Positions 16,398 to 26,168 of a stretch of DNA of 64,000 nt are shown one piece after another; within the stretch, counting starts at the first letter, position 1, and each line of letters begins with the position of its first letter. The DNA is from Rathayibacter_A sp036510655 (GTDB lineage Bacteria; Actinomycetota; Actinomycetes; Actinomycetales; Microbacteriaceae): positions 27,669 to 91,668 of the forward strand of contig DATCDQ010000072.1 of assembly GCA_036510655.1 (NCBI GenBank), given 5' to 3'. The notes beneath the pieces are model-generated. The model had not been told where the DNA came from. It saw nothing but the letters and a program-made list of their open reading frames with translations, and did no database searches. A program made the translations under genes and the position numbers.

Positions 16398-17627
16398 TTA
16401 CGGCGGAGACCAGTCCGCGCCGTCTACTCCCCAGCACACCAGGAGCCAACCGACCTGACCCGCGATGGACAGAACGATCAGTGCGGTGCGGTACGTCTTA
16501 CTCTTCGGGATGGCCAGCGCACCGAGCAACGGGAACATCGGCATCAGCAGGCGGAAGGTGCTCGATTGGGGAAAGAACACGGCGAGAAGATACACGGCGT
16601 AGCTGGCGACCCAGAACCGCAGATCGACCCCGAGCCTTCGAACGGCAGGGAGGAACATGCACACCGCAAAGATCGCGATCACCAGCGCCAGCGCCAGGTA
16701 GCCGAGCCACGCGGGCAATCCCAGAAAGATGTTGAACCACCAGTCGGCGGCTTGAATCCACGGAGCGAACGGCAACAGGTGCACACGACCGATATAGTCG
16801 GCCCGCCACGTCAACTCGGTGTCTGTGTACGCGTTGACCGAGCCTGTCACCGCCGCCGCGATCGCCGGCCAGGCCAAACCGGCCACCCCGCTGAAAATCG
16901 TGACGACAACGGATGCGACTCGGTCGCGCACCGAGAACGGATCGCGTCGCCTCACCACCCACCGATAGATGAGGTGCAACCCCATGGCGAGCGCGAACGC
17001 CAGCCCGCTCGGCCGCGTGAACGCCATGACGGCGATCGCCGGCAGCATCGCCCAGTAGCGACGCTCCAACAGCAGATACAGCGCGAGGATCAGGAAGAAC
17101 AGATACATCGATTCTGCATATGCCAACTGCAGCAGCGGCGCGGTCGGTGCGAAGCAGAACAATGCAACGGCGAACAGCGCAGTTGAGCGGCCCAGCCGCA
17201 GCCGGAACAGCCGGTACAGCAGAAGCGCCGAACCCGCTCCGAAGCCGACGGAGACGACGACGGACGCGACCTCCCACGGCATCCGGGTCAGGAACATGAC
17301 CGCGGAGACCAGCCACGGATAGCCCGGCATGAACGCCCAGGCGTTCTGCGCGACGTTGCCGGCCGCATCCAACGGCAGCTGCGCCGGATAGCCCCACCCG
17401 GCGACGATCTGATACCAGCGCCCATCCCAGATCGTGGCGAACTGGAAGAAGCCCGGATGCGCCCCGGTCCACGGGTTCGGGCCCTGCACACTCGCGAAGA
17501 TCAGCAGCAGTGCGCTCGACACCGCGCGCGAGGCCACGAAGACGGCCAGCACCCGCACCCACCAGCGCTTCAACCAGGATCGCGCCGTCTGCGTCATGAC
17601 CGGTGCCGCGAGCTCGGTGTCAGCCAT
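16398..17627 (-). CDS. Polytopic membrane protein, probable GT-C mannosyltransferase (PIG-V-like)
   Basis: A 409-residue protein with about 9-10 hydrophobic helices. The first extracytoplasmic loop contains TIWDGRWYQIVAGWGYP, resembling the acidic W-D-x-x-x-Y motif of polyprenyl-phosphate-dependent GT-C glycosyltransferases, and is followed by FMPGYPWLVS. Such enzymes mannosylate cell-envelope glycans or lipids on the outer face of the membrane. The 5' end overlaps the dapE stop by 8 nt, so it is co-transcribed with dapE. The exact acceptor is unknown. Confidence 0.7.
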   Translation of the reverse strand: MADTELAAPVMTQTARSWLKRWWVRVLAVFVASRAVSSALLLIFASVQGPNPWTGAHPGFFQFATIWDGRWYQIVAGWGYPAQLPLDAAGNVAQNAWAFMPGYPWLVSAVMFLTRMPWEVASVVVSVGFGAGSALLLYRLFRLRLGRSTALFAVALFCFAPTAPLLQLAYAESMYLFFLILALYLLLERRYWAMLPAIAVMAFTRPSGLAFALAMGLHLIYRWVVRRRDPFSVRDRVASVVVTIFSGVAGLAWPAIAAAVTGSVNAYTDTELTWRADYIGRVHLLPFAPWIQAADWWFNIFLGLPAWLGYLALALVIAIFAVCMFLPAVRRLGVDLRFWVASYAVYLLAVFFPQSSTFRLLMPMFPLLGALAIPKSKTYRTALIVLSIAGQVGWLLVCWGVDGADWSPP

Positions 17628-18711
17628 CGGATGCCGTCAGCCAGGCGCGCAGTCCCCGCTCGCAGTCGGTGATCTGGTACAGGGCGACCCGTTCGTCGTC
17701 GGCGTGCGCCAGCAGGGCGTCGCCCGGCCCGTAGTTGATGGCAGGAACACCAAGGGCGGAGAAGCGAGCGACGTCGGTCCACCCGTATTTGGGTTTCGCT
17801 TCAACGCCGAGCGCCGCCAGAAAGCCCCGGGCCAGCGGTGCGTCCAGCCCAGGACGCGCGCCCTCCGACAGGTCGGCGACCGTGAGATCGTAGCCCGCGA
17901 ACAGCTCTCGCATGTACGCGATCGCCTCCTCGCCGGAGCGGCTGGGTGCGAAGCGGTAGTTGACGTGCACGGTGCACTCGTCCGGAATCACGTTCTTCGC
18001 CACACCGCCGGAGATCGTCACCGCGTTCAACGCCTCTCGGTAGACCAGCCCATCGACGTCGACGCTGCGCGGCTCGTACGCCGCCAAGGTCGCGAGGATT
18101 GGGGCAATCTTGTGGATGGCGTTCTCACCCACCCACGGGCGAGCCGAATGGGCGCGCTTACCGTGCGTGCGCAGCTCGAAACGCAAGGTTCCGTTGCATC
18201 CGCCCTCGATGGCGCCGTTCGTGGGCTCGCCGAGAATGGCGAAGTCGCCGGCGAACAGATCGGGGCGAATGCGGGCCAGGCGCCCGAGCCCGTTCATGCT
18301 GGCGTCGACCTCTTCGTTGTCGTACCACATCCACGTGAGATCGACGGCCGGCGTTGCGAGTTCGCGTGCGAGTTTCAACTGCACAGCGACGCCTGCCTTC
18401 ATGTCGACGGTGCCGCGCCCCCACAGGTATTCGACGGACGCCGCGCCGTCTTCTTCCGTCTCGAATCGGGTCGGCAGGTTGCCGTTCACCGGCACAGTGT
18501 CCAGGTGCCCCGCGATGATCACGCGGCGTGCTCTGCCCAGCCTCGTGCGGGCGACGACCGTGTTGCCATGGCGGCTGAGTTCGAGGTGACCGGCGTCGGC
18601 GAGCGCGGCGACGATCGCGTCGGCCAGCGCCGCTTCATTTCCGGACACCGATTCGATGTCGCAGAGCTGGCGGGTGATGTCGATCGACGAGGCGGTCAGG
18701 TCCAGAGGCAC
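17620..18711 (-). CDS. dapE: Succinyl-diaminopimelate desuccinylase
   Basis: A 363-residue M20-family zinc hydrolase that releases LL-diaminopimelate from its N-succinyl derivative in the lysine and peptidoglycan pathway. Metal and catalytic motifs are visible: GHLDTVP, GTVDMKAG and YDNEEVDAS, with GGCNGTLRFELRTHGKRAHS in the dimerisation region. It is divergent from dapD with only 17 bp between start codons, so their promoters must overlap or be embedded in each other. Confidence 0.94.
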   Translation of the reverse strand: MPLDLTASSIDITRQLCDIESVSGNEAALADAIVAALADAGHLELSRHGNTVVARTRLGRARRVIIAGHLDTVPVNGNLPTRFETEEDGAASVEYLWGRGTVDMKAGVAVQLKLARELATPAVDLTWMWYDNEEVDASMNGLGRLARIRPDLFAGDFAILGEPTNGAIEGGCNGTLRFELRTHGKRAHSARPWVGENAIHKIAPILATLAAYEPRSVDVDGLVYREALNAVTISGGVAKNVIPDECTVHVNYRFAPSRSGEEAIAYMRELFAGYDLTVADLSEGARPGLDAPLARGFLAALGVEAKPKYGWTDVARFSALGVPAINYGPGDALLAHADDERVALYQITDCERGLRAWLTASDG

Positions 18712-18728
18712 CCTACTAATCTAGAGCC

Positions 18729-19709
18729 ATGCCCACCACGGAAACCTCAGCGTCCGCTGCGCCAACACACGCGTGGGGCTACGGCCTCGCGACGATCGCC
18801 GGTGACGGCACTGTGCTCGACACGTGGTTCCGCGAGCCACGGCTCGGAACGCTGCCTGCCGGGCGAGACCGCTGGATCGTGCCGGCCGAATTGACGGCGT
18901 TGACGGGCGACGACCAGCGCCGCAACGTGCACATCGACGCAGTGACGGTCGAGATCGAATTGGCCGCAGCACCGGCGTCGACATCGGATGCCTACCTGCG
19001 GCTCCACCTGCTCTCCCACCTGCTCGTCAAGCCGAACACGATCAACCTCGACGGGCTGTTCGCCACTCTCCCGATCGTCACCTGGACCAATGCGGGCCCG
19101 GTGCTGCCGTCCGACTTCGACCGCCTGCGCCCTGTGCTCCGACGTGGCGGCATCCAAGTGGGCAGCATCGACAAATTCCCGCGCCTCCTCGACTACGTCT
19201 CCCCCGTTCACGTGCGCATCGCTGATGCTTCGCGCGTGCGTCTCGGCGCCCATCTTGCACCGGGCACCGTTGTGATGCACGAAGGGTTCGTCAATTACAA
19301 CGCCGGCACGCTCGGAGTTTCGATGGTGGAAGGACGTATCTCGCAGGGAGTCGTGGTCGGCGACGGATCGGACATCGGTGGCGGCGCATCCGTCATGGGC
19401 ACGCTGTCCGGCGGGGGCACCCAACAGGTCGCGATCGGCGAACGGGCCCTCCTCGGCGCGAATTCCGGCATCGGCATATCGATCGGTGACGACTGCATCG
19501 TCGAAGCAGGACTGTACGTAACTGCAGGCACCAAGGTTGTCGTCGTGGGCGCCGCCCCGACCGCTGACGGACGCCTGCAGGCGGTGAAGGCCGTGGAACT
19601 CTCCGGCGTGCCAAACCTGCTGTTCCGACGCAATTCGCTGACCGGGGCAGTCGAAGTGTTGCAACGCAGCGGTGCGGGCATCCGCCTCAACGCAGCTCTG
19701 CACGCCTGA
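18729..19709 (+). CDS. dapD: Tetrahydrodipicolinate N-succinyltransferase
   Basis: A 326-residue enzyme that succinylates tetrahydrodipicolinate with succinyl-CoA, one of the early steps of the succinylase branch. The C-terminal half is a left-handed beta-helix with hexapeptide repeats (VRLGAHLAPGTVVMHEGFVN, ISQGVVVGDGSDIGGGASV, IGERALLGANSGIG, IGDDCIVEAGLYV). The sequence follows the actinobacterial DapD form. It partners dapE (divergent) and dapC (5 kb away). Confidence 0.94.
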   Translation: MPTTETSASAAPTHAWGYGLATIAGDGTVLDTWFREPRLGTLPAGRDRWIVPAELTALTGDDQRRNVHIDAVTVEIELAAAPASTSDAYLRLHLLSHLLVKPNTINLDGLFATLPIVTWTNAGPVLPSDFDRLRPVLRRGGIQVGSIDKFPRLLDYVSPVHVRIADASRVRLGAHLAPGTVVMHEGFVNYNAGTLGVSMVEGRISQGVVVGDGSDIGGGASVMGTLSGGGTQQVAIGERALLGANSGIGISIGDDCIVEAGLYVTAGTKVVVVGAAPTADGRLQAVKAVELSGVPNLLFRRNSLTGAVEVLQRSGAGIRLNAALHA

Positions 19710-19840
19710 CACGATCTGTGCCGCGCCGACCTGCGCAACCTTAATGCTTAATGCTGTGGCAGGCCGCGACGCCGGTCTCGAGCCAGGTTGCCAGGCGGCT
19801 ACGATTGCGAGCAACCGTTGAGTACGAGGGAGTGTGACGC

Positions 19841-22420
19841 GTGGGTACAGATGCACCGAGGATCGGCCGGAGGCATCCATTCTGGCGGGTCATGGGCATC
19901 CTGCTCGCGATCGTGCTCGCGCTGGCCATCGTCGCCGGTGTACTCGGTTTCTGGACGGTGACGCGCTCGTTCCCCACACTGTCCGGCAACATCGACCTGC
20001 CCGGCTTGAACCAGCCGGTCACGGTGCAACGCGACGCGGCCGGCATCCCGCAGATCACAGCTGAGACGTCCCACGATCTGTTCATGGCCGAAGGCTATGT
20101 GCACGCTCAAGACCGCTTCTGGGAGATGGACTTCCGACGGCATGTGACCGCAGGGCGGCTGGCCGAGCTGTTCGGCAAAAGCCAAGTCGGCACAGACGCG
20201 TTCATTCGCACGCTCGGTTGGCGCAACGTCGCCGAGCAAGAGGTCAAGCAGATGGATGCGACTTCGCTCTCTTATTACCAGGCCTATGCCGACGGCGTGA
20301 ACGCCTATCTGAAGACCCACAAGGGCGCCGACCTGTCGCTGGAGTACGCGGTTCTCGGCCTGCAGGTGTCCGGTTACACGCCACAGAAATGGACACCAGT
20401 CGACTCTGTGGCGTGGCTGAAGGCCATGGCTTGGGACCTCCGCTCCAACCTCGTAGACGAGATCGACCGCGCCGTGTTGGCGACGAAGCTGACGCCGGCG
20501 CAAGTGGCTGAGTTGCATCCGGAATATCCGTACGGCCAGCATCCGACGATCACCGGGCTCGGCGGCGGCAGCGACGACACGGTGACGACGGATGCGAAGC
20601 CCGCCGTCGCGACGTCAGCCCCGGCCGCCACGAACACGACCGTCACAGCACAGGCTTTGGCGCCGCTTGAAGAATTGCAAGCAACGATGGCGGCGGTGCC
20701 GGAACTCCTCGGCCCGGCCGGCAACGGCATCGGCTCCAACTCGTGGGTTGTCGCTGGCAGCCACACGACCACGGGCAAGCCGCTCCTGGCCAACGACCCG
20801 CACCTCGGCCCCGTTATGCCGAGCATTTGGTATCAGGTCGGGCTGCATTGCGCGACCGTCTCAGCGGCGTGCCCGTTCGACGTCGCGGGTTACAGCTTCT
20901 CCGGCCTGCCCGGGGTCGTCATCGGCCACAACAACAAGATCGCGTGGGGTTTCACCAACCTCGGTCCTGACGTCGCCGACCTCTACCTCGAGAAGGTCAG
21001 CGACAAAGGCTACGAATACGACGGCGTCGTCACACCATTCACGGAGCGCACAGAAACGATCAAAATCGCCGGCGGAACATCGCAGAAGATCACGATCAAG
21101 ACGACCAACCACGGCCCGTTGGTGACCGGCATAACGAGCGACTTCGGCACGATCGCGAAGAGCTATACCACCGGTCACGAGGGCGTGCCCGCGGGAAAGT
21201 ATCAGTTGGCGCTGCAGTGGACAGCGCTACAGCCTGGGCACACGGCAGAGGCGATCTTCGCCATGAACAAGGCGACGAACTGGACCGAATTCCGGGCCGC
21301 CGCCGCGGACTTCGACGTTCCGGCGCAGAACCTGATCTACGCGGATGTCGACGGCAACATCGGCTATCAGGCGCCCGGGCGCATCCCGATTCGCAAGCAG
21401 GGCGACGGCACGCTGCCGGTGCCGGGCTGGACCAGCTCCTACGGCTGGACAGGTTACGTGCCGTTCGACGATCTGCCGAGCGTGTACAACCCGCCGAAGG
21501 GCTACATCGTGACCGCGAACAATGCGGCGGTCGGGCCGGGGTATCCGGTGATGATCACCCAGGATTGGGATACCGGATATCGCGCCAACCAGATCACGAT
21601 TCGACTCCAGGCGCTGCTGAAGAGCGGCAAGAAGATCTCCGCAGCCGACATGTCCTCGATTCAGGCGGACAAGTACGACGCGAACGCGGCGACGCTCGCA
21701 CCATTGCTGGTTTCGCTGCATCTGAACGGTGCAGCCGGTGACGCGATCGATCTGCTCAAGGGCTGGAATTACCAGGACGACCCGGGCAGTGCGGCCGCCG
21801 CGTACTTCAACGTGTTCTGGCGCAACCTGTTGCACGACGCATTCGGTCGCAAGATGCCGGCATGCGCTCAGCCGGTCGGCGGAGACCGCTGGTTCCAGGT
21901 GGTCGACTCTCTGATCGACCAACCGGACTCGACATGGTGGACCGACAACAAACTGGGCGTGTCCGGTCTCGACGACATGCTGGCGTATTCGGCGAAGAAG
22001 GCTGCGACGGAGGCCGCCGACCTGATGGGGTCCGATCCGTCTGCGTGGCGTTGGGACAGCATCCATCAGCTCGAATTGACGAACGCGAGCTTCGGCGAGT
22101 CCGGTATCGCACCGATCGAGTGGCTGTTCAATCGCGGTCCGTATCCGGTGGGAGGCGCGACTTCCGTCGTCGATGCGGTCGGTTGGGATGCCTCGATCGG
22201 CTATCAGGTCAACTGGGTGCCATCGATGCGACAGGTGGTCGACCTCTCCGACTTCGATGCGTCGACCTGGATCAACCTGACCGGCGAGTCCGGGCACGCG
22301 TTCCACGCGAACTACGCTGACCAGACACCTCTGTGGCAGACGAACAAGACACGGCCATGGCCGTTCAGCGCGAATGCTGTGAAGGCCGCCACGACGAACA
22401 CGCTGACCTTGAAGCCATAG
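19841..22420 (+). CDS. Penicillin acylase family (S45) N-terminal nucleophile hydrolase
   Basis: An 859-residue Ntn hydrolase precursor. A membrane anchor lies at about residues 17-40. The alpha-chain region (DAAGIPQITAETSHDLFMAEGYVHAQDRFWEMD) is followed by an Ala/Thr-rich linker and then the new N-terminus of the beta chain at Ser299 (GIGSNSWVVAGSH), where autocatalytic cleavage is expected. Downstream ANDPHL and the Asn of PAQNLIYAD-type loops fit the family. Substrates could be acyl-homoserine lactones, lipopeptides or beta-lactams and cannot be predicted. The GTG at 19841 follows GAGGGAG. Confidence 0.9.
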   Translation: MGTDAPRIGRRHPFWRVMGILLAIVLALAIVAGVLGFWTVTRSFPTLSGNIDLPGLNQPVTVQRDAAGIPQITAETSHDLFMAEGYVHAQDRFWEMDFRRHVTAGRLAELFGKSQVGTDAFIRTLGWRNVAEQEVKQMDATSLSYYQAYADGVNAYLKTHKGADLSLEYAVLGLQVSGYTPQKWTPVDSVAWLKAMAWDLRSNLVDEIDRAVLATKLTPAQVAELHPEYPYGQHPTITGLGGGSDDTVTTDAKPAVATSAPAATNTTVTAQALAPLEELQATMAAVPELLGPAGNGIGSNSWVVAGSHTTTGKPLLANDPHLGPVMPSIWYQVGLHCATVSAACPFDVAGYSFSGLPGVVIGHNNKIAWGFTNLGPDVADLYLEKVSDKGYEYDGVVTPFTERTETIKIAGGTSQKITIKTTNHGPLVTGITSDFGTIAKSYTTGHEGVPAGKYQLALQWTALQPGHTAEAIFAMNKATNWTEFRAAAADFDVPAQNLIYADVDGNIGYQAPGRIPIRKQGDGTLPVPGWTSSYGWTGYVPFDDLPSVYNPPKGYIVTANNAAVGPGYPVMITQDWDTGYRANQITIRLQALLKSGKKISAADMSSIQADKYDANAATLAPLLVSLHLNGAAGDAIDLLKGWNYQDDPGSAAAAYFNVFWRNLLHDAFGRKMPACAQPVGGDRWFQVVDSLIDQPDSTWWTDNKLGVSGLDDMLAYSAKKAATEAADLMGSDPSAWRWDSIHQLELTNASFGESGIAPIEWLFNRGPYPVGGATSVVDAVGWDASIGYQVNWVPSMRQVVDLSDFDASTWINLTGESGHAFHANYADQTPLWQTNKTRPWPFSANAVKAATTNTLTLKP

Positions 22421-22445
22421 GAGCCGGTCCCTGAGCGGAGGGCGC

Positions 22446-23750
22446 TCAGCGCGCGGTCGGCCAGCTACGTTCGCGTTCTCCCGTGTACAGCTGTTGTGGG
22501 CGGCCGATCTTCATTGCGGCATCCTGGTTCATTTCGCGCCAGTGAGCGATCCAGCCGGGCAACCGTCCGATCGCGAACAGCACGGTGAACATCCTGGTCG
22601 GGAAGCCCATCGCCTTGTAGATGACGCCGGTGTAGAAGTCGACGTTCGGGTACAACTTGCGTTCGATGAAGTAGTCGTCAGCCAGTGCAACCTGCTCGAG
22701 CTCCTTGGCGATGTCCAGCAGCGGGTCGTGCACTCCCAGCGCCGCGAGCACCTCGTCTGCGCTTTCCTTGACCAGTTTGGCGCGTGGGTCGAAGTTCTTG
22801 TATACGCGATGCCCGAAGCCCATGAGCTTCACGCCGTCTTCTTTGTTCTTCACGCGTTCGACGAAGCGTTCGACGCTTTCGCCCGAACGCTGAATCTCGG
22901 CCAGCATGTCGAGCACCGCTTCATTCGCTCCGCCGTGCAGCGGACCGTAGAGTGCATTGATGCCGGCCGACACGGATGCGAACAGGTTCGCCTGTGTCGA
23001 GCCGACCAGGCGCACCGTCGACGTGGAGGCGTTCTGCTCGTGGTCTTCGTGCAGGATCAGCAAGCGCTCGAGCGCGTTGGACAGCACGGGATTCACGTTG
23101 TACGGCTCGGCCATCGTGCCGAAGTTCAGTCGAAGGAAGTTGTCGACAAAACTCAACGAATTGTCCGGGTACAGGAACGCCTGACCGATGCTCTTCTTGT
23201 GCACATATGCCGCGATCACTGGCATCTTCGCCAGCAAGCGAATGGTTGACAGCTCGACCTGTTCCGGGTCCTGCACGCTCAGCGAGTCCTGATAGAACGT
23301 GGACAGCGCGGAGACTGCACTGGACAACACCGACATCGGATGCGCGTCGTGCGGCAGCCCGTCGAAGAACTTCCTGAGATCCTCGTGCAGCAGGGTGTGC
23401 CGGCGGATCCGCTCTTCGAACTCGGCCAGTTCGCTCGCGGTCGGAAGCTCACCGTAGATGAGAAGCCAGGCCGTCTCGAGGTACGTCGAATTCTTGGCCA
23501 CCTGCTCGATCGGGTATCCGCGGTAGCGCAGGATGCCCGCGTCGCCGTCGATGAAGGTGATCGCCGACTGGGTGGCGGCCGTGTTCACGAAGCCGTAGTC
23601 GAGCGAGGTGAGGCCGGTCTGCCGAGTGAGTGTTGAGAAGTCGATGCTGGATGCGCCTTGGGAACTTTTCCGGATCGGGAATTCGGCGCTGCCACCCGGA
23701 TAGTTGAGGATCGCTTTGTCAGGCTCCGCTCCTGTGCCGGTTTCGCTCAC
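22446..23750 (-). CDS. gltA: Citrate synthase (type II)
   Basis: A 434-residue enzyme condensing oxaloacetate and acetyl-CoA in the TCA cycle. The catalytic residues are in LHGGANEAVL (His), FGHRVYKNFDPRA (His) and NVDFYTG (Asp). The N-terminal FIDGDAGILRYRGYPIE motif is typical of hexameric type II enzymes. Convergent with the acylase gene, 25 bp apart; that junction holds GGTCCCTGAGCGGAG, a 15-mer found inverted at 2640-2654. Confidence 0.95.
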   Translation of the reverse strand: MSETGTGAEPDKAILNYPGGSAEFPIRKSSQGASSIDFSTLTRQTGLTSLDYGFVNTAATQSAITFIDGDAGILRYRGYPIEQVAKNSTYLETAWLLIYGELPTASELAEFEERIRRHTLLHEDLRKFFDGLPHDAHPMSVLSSAVSALSTFYQDSLSVQDPEQVELSTIRLLAKMPVIAAYVHKKSIGQAFLYPDNSLSFVDNFLRLNFGTMAEPYNVNPVLSNALERLLILHEDHEQNASTSTVRLVGSTQANLFASVSAGINALYGPLHGGANEAVLDMLAEIQRSGESVERFVERVKNKEDGVKLMGFGHRVYKNFDPRAKLVKESADEVLAALGVHDPLLDIAKELEQVALADDYFIERKLYPNVDFYTGVIYKAMGFPTRMFTVLFAIGRLPGWIAHWREMNQDAAMKIGRPQQLYTGERERSWPTAR

Positions 23751-24171
23751 AACGCCTCCCTGATGGCTCGACTGGTGCGCAAACAGCTCGGATCTTGTGA
23801 ATCAACTGCCGAGGTACGCGAATACAGCCTATGGGCAAAGCTCGGCTACTGTTGCATCCGCTAAAAGATGGGGCCCGCCAATGGTGGAACTGTCCAAACT
23901 ACACTGAAGAGCGGCTCTGTCCCCCGACACTTACGTCGTTGTCGTCATGCTCATCGCGCTCGTTCAGGTGTCGTCGTTCAGATCGTGGTCGTTCAGATCA
24001 GTCACGACATCTGGGTGGCGCTTCGGCTGCGCTCAGCGAACGGTGCAGGGGCGCGACCGGATTCAGGACAGGATGCCCAAAACCGCGGGGCCCGCGTCTC
24101 CGACCCTCAACCTGACCTGAATTCGGTACAGGGGGGCGTGCAGGCTCCACCCAGCGGACGAGAAAGGGCTG
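23751..24171. other. 421-bp intergenic region
   Basis: This lies upstream of gltA and downstream of dapC. It contains a CTTCGGCTGCGCTCAGCG motif near 24021 related to the repeat at 1402-1494. I see no RNA gene or conserved protein in it. The gltA promoter should lie in its left part, but no clear -35/-10 pair stands out. Confidence 0.5.
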
Positions 24172-25281
24172 CTACTCAACCAACGGAAGCGTTAGGCGGG
24201 ACGCCGCCGCAGCGATCCGCTCGTCAGTTGCCGTCAGAGACAGACGCACATGTTCGGGGTAGTACTCGCCATAGAACGTACCCGGGCCGGCCAGGATGCC
24301 GAGCTCCGCCAAGCGACGAATGCTCTCCCACGCATTGAGTCCCTCACTCGCCCACAGATACAAGCCAGCCTCACTGTGATCGATGCGGAAACCTGCGGCC
24401 TCCAGCGCCGGCTTCAATACGGCACGCCGCGCTCGGTACCGTTCGCGCTGCGCGGCCACGTGCGTGTCATCGCCGAGGGCGACGACCATCGCAGCTTGCA
24501 GAGGTGCCGGCAGCATGAGCCCGGCGTGTTTGCGCACGGTCAGCAGGCGCTTGATCAGGGTTGCGCAACCGGCCGCGAACGCAGCGCGGTACCCGGCCAG
24601 GTTGGATTGCTTGCTCAGCGAGTAGAGCGCGAGCACGTTGGTGCGATCGCCCTGCACGACACGTTCGTCGAGGATGCTCGGAATCGGCTCGCCGGCCCAC
24701 GGTCCGTCCCAGCCGAGCTCGGCATAGCATTCGTCGTTCACGATCACGGCCCCGAGCTGCGCCGCCCGCACGCGCGCCGCGCGCAGTGCATCGACATCGA
24801 GAACTCGGCCATCCGGATTGCCCGGGCTGTTCAACCAAACGAGCTTTGTGCGCTCCGGCCAGACGGCCGGGTCATCCGCCGCGAAGGCGTCGGCGCCGGC
24901 GATCGCCGCACCGATCGCGTACGTCGGGTAGGCGGCGCGTGGGTGCACAACCACATCGCCGGCGCCGAGCCCGAGCATCAGCGGAAGCAGTGCAACCATT
25001 TCCTTCGACCCGATCGTGGGCAGCACGTTGCCCGGCAGAAGCCCGTGCACATTTCGCCTACGTGCGAACCAGGCGATGATCGCCTCGCGCAATCGCGGAG
25101 TCCCGGCGGTCTGTGGATAGGCGTGCGCATCCGTTGCCGCGGCGAGCGCAGCGCGAATCACGTCAGGGGTCGGATCCACCGGTGAGCCGACGGACAGGTC
25201 GACCACACCGTCCGGATGCTCGGCGGCGCGCCGCGCGAACGGAGCCAGAGCGTCCCACGGGTAGTCCGGCAACTCGCGCAT
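24172..25281 (-). CDS. dapC: Succinyldiaminopimelate transaminase
   Basis: A 369-residue fold-type I aminotransferase making N-succinyl-diaminopimelate from glutamate and the keto acid. The Schiff-base lysine lies in YSLSKQSNLAGYR, and the substrate and cofactor contacts in LNSPGNPDGR and VNDECYAELGW. The family assignment as DapC rather than a generic class I aminotransferase rests on its position directly behind ferredoxin fdxA, a conserved actinobacterial pairing, and on the nearby dapD/dapE. Confidence 0.9.
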   Translation of the reverse strand: MRELPDYPWDALAPFARRAAEHPDGVVDLSVGSPVDPTPDVIRAALAAATDAHAYPQTAGTPRLREAIIAWFARRRNVHGLLPGNVLPTIGSKEMVALLPLMLGLGAGDVVVHPRAAYPTYAIGAAIAGADAFAADDPAVWPERTKLVWLNSPGNPDGRVLDVDALRAARVRAAQLGAVIVNDECYAELGWDGPWAGEPIPSILDERVVQGDRTNVLALYSLSKQSNLAGYRAAFAAGCATLIKRLLTVRKHAGLMLPAPLQAAMVVALGDDTHVAAQRERYRARRAVLKPALEAAGFRIDHSEAGLYLWASEGLNAWESIRRLAELGILAGPGTFYGEYYPEHVRLSLTATDERIAAAASRLTLPLVE

Positions 25282-25287
25282 CGGCGA

Positions 25288-25605
25288 CTAGCCCTGCGGG
25301 GGCAGAGCTGCGATCAGTGGGTGGTCCTTGGCAATCACGCCGATCTTGGCCGCACCACCGGGTGAACCGAGGTCGTCGAAGAACTCGACGTTGGCCTTGT
25401 AGTAATCGGCCCACTGCTCGGGCAGATCGTCTTCGTAGTAGATCGCCTCAACGGGGCAAACCGGTTCGCACGCACCGCAGTCGACACACTCATCCGGATG
25501 GATGTATAGCGAACGTTCCCCCTCGTAGATGCAGTCGACAGGGCACTCGTCAACACACGCACGATCCTTCACATCGACGCACGGCAGAGCAATCACATAA
25601 GTCAC
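25288..25605 (-). CDS. fdxA: 7Fe ferredoxin
   Basis: A 105-residue ferredoxin carrying electrons in the cytoplasm. Two cysteine clusters are visible: CVDVKDRACVDECPVDC for the 3Fe-4S site and CVDCGACEPVCP for the 4Fe-4S site. The DLPEQWADYYKAN tail is typical of actinobacterial FdxA. It ends 6 bp before dapC and is probably co-transcribed with it. Confidence 0.95.
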   Translation of the reverse strand: MTYVIALPCVDVKDRACVDECPVDCIYEGERSLYIHPDECVDCGACEPVCPVEAIYYEDDLPEQWADYYKANVEFFDDLGSPGGAAKIGVIAKDHPLIAALPPQG

Positions 25606-25643
25606 TGCGACCGGTTTCCCTTCACGAGGAGCAGGCTTTCAGT

Positions 25644-26015
25644 TTACGCGTCGGCCCGTACGCGAACGACGCGCGGCCATGCAATCACGATCGCCGCAAT
25701 CACGACGGGTGCGATCACCCAAACCTTGCCCGCCAGGTTGTCCGGGATCAGTACAGAACCCCCGGCGCTCTTGAACGACAGCACGGTGATCGAGATAAGC
25801 AGCCCGAGAGCGACCATGAGGGTCGGGATCCGACCGATGGAGACAAGACGGATGCCGGCCAGCAGACACGCGCTTCCGACCAGCGCAACAATCAAGCCCC
25901 ACGGCACCGAGATCCCCGCGAGAGTGACCGACGACTGGTGCGCAACCGTGCCGATGAACCCGAAGATGGCACCCGCGCAGAACAGTAGTACCGAGTTGAT
26001 GATGCGGGCGACCAT
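25644..26015 (-). CDS. Small four-helix membrane protein (DUF6113-like)
   Basis: A 123-residue protein starting MVARIINSVLLFCAGAIFGF, with four hydrophobic helices and a short basic tail (WPRVVRVRADA). A far longer open frame continues upstream, but that part is antisense to efeU and has no membrane or domain signature, so the ATG at 26015 is preferred. It resembles DUF6113 proteins found beside fdxA in related genomes; function unknown. Confidence 0.7.
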   Translation of the reverse strand: MVARIINSVLLFCAGAIFGFIGTVAHQSSVTLAGISVPWGLIVALVGSACLLAGIRLVSIGRIPTLMVALGLLISITVLSFKSAGGSVLIPDNLAGKVWVIAPVVIAAIVIAWPRVVRVRADA

Positions 26016-26080
26016 GCGCGCAAGTCTACGGGAGCGCTTCCCCAAAACGATCGCAGGATCGTTTGCTGGAACGCTCAAAG

Positions 26081-26099
26081 TAAGGTTAGGCTTACCAAC
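26081..26099. promoter_or_regulatory. DtxR/IdeR-like iron box upstream of efeUOB
   Basis: TAAGGTTAGGCTTACCAAC matches the iron-box consensus TWAGGTTAGSCTAACCTWA at 16 of 19 positions and is roughly palindromic. It lies 70 bp before the efeU start. Under iron-replete conditions an Fe-loaded IdeR/DtxR repressor would be expected to bind here and shut off the uptake operon. Confidence 0.75.
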
Positions 26100-26168
26100 T
26101 GACTGCTGCGTTGTGCCTCTGGCTGCAACGACATTTCCTCCCCTGAACTCCAAGAGACAAGGCCACCT

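Noticed and set aside
23751..24171. tRNA or small RNA gene in the larger intergenic gaps
   Set aside because: No cloverleaf with a GGTTCRA T-arm could be found here, or in 39633-39923 and 46107-46750.
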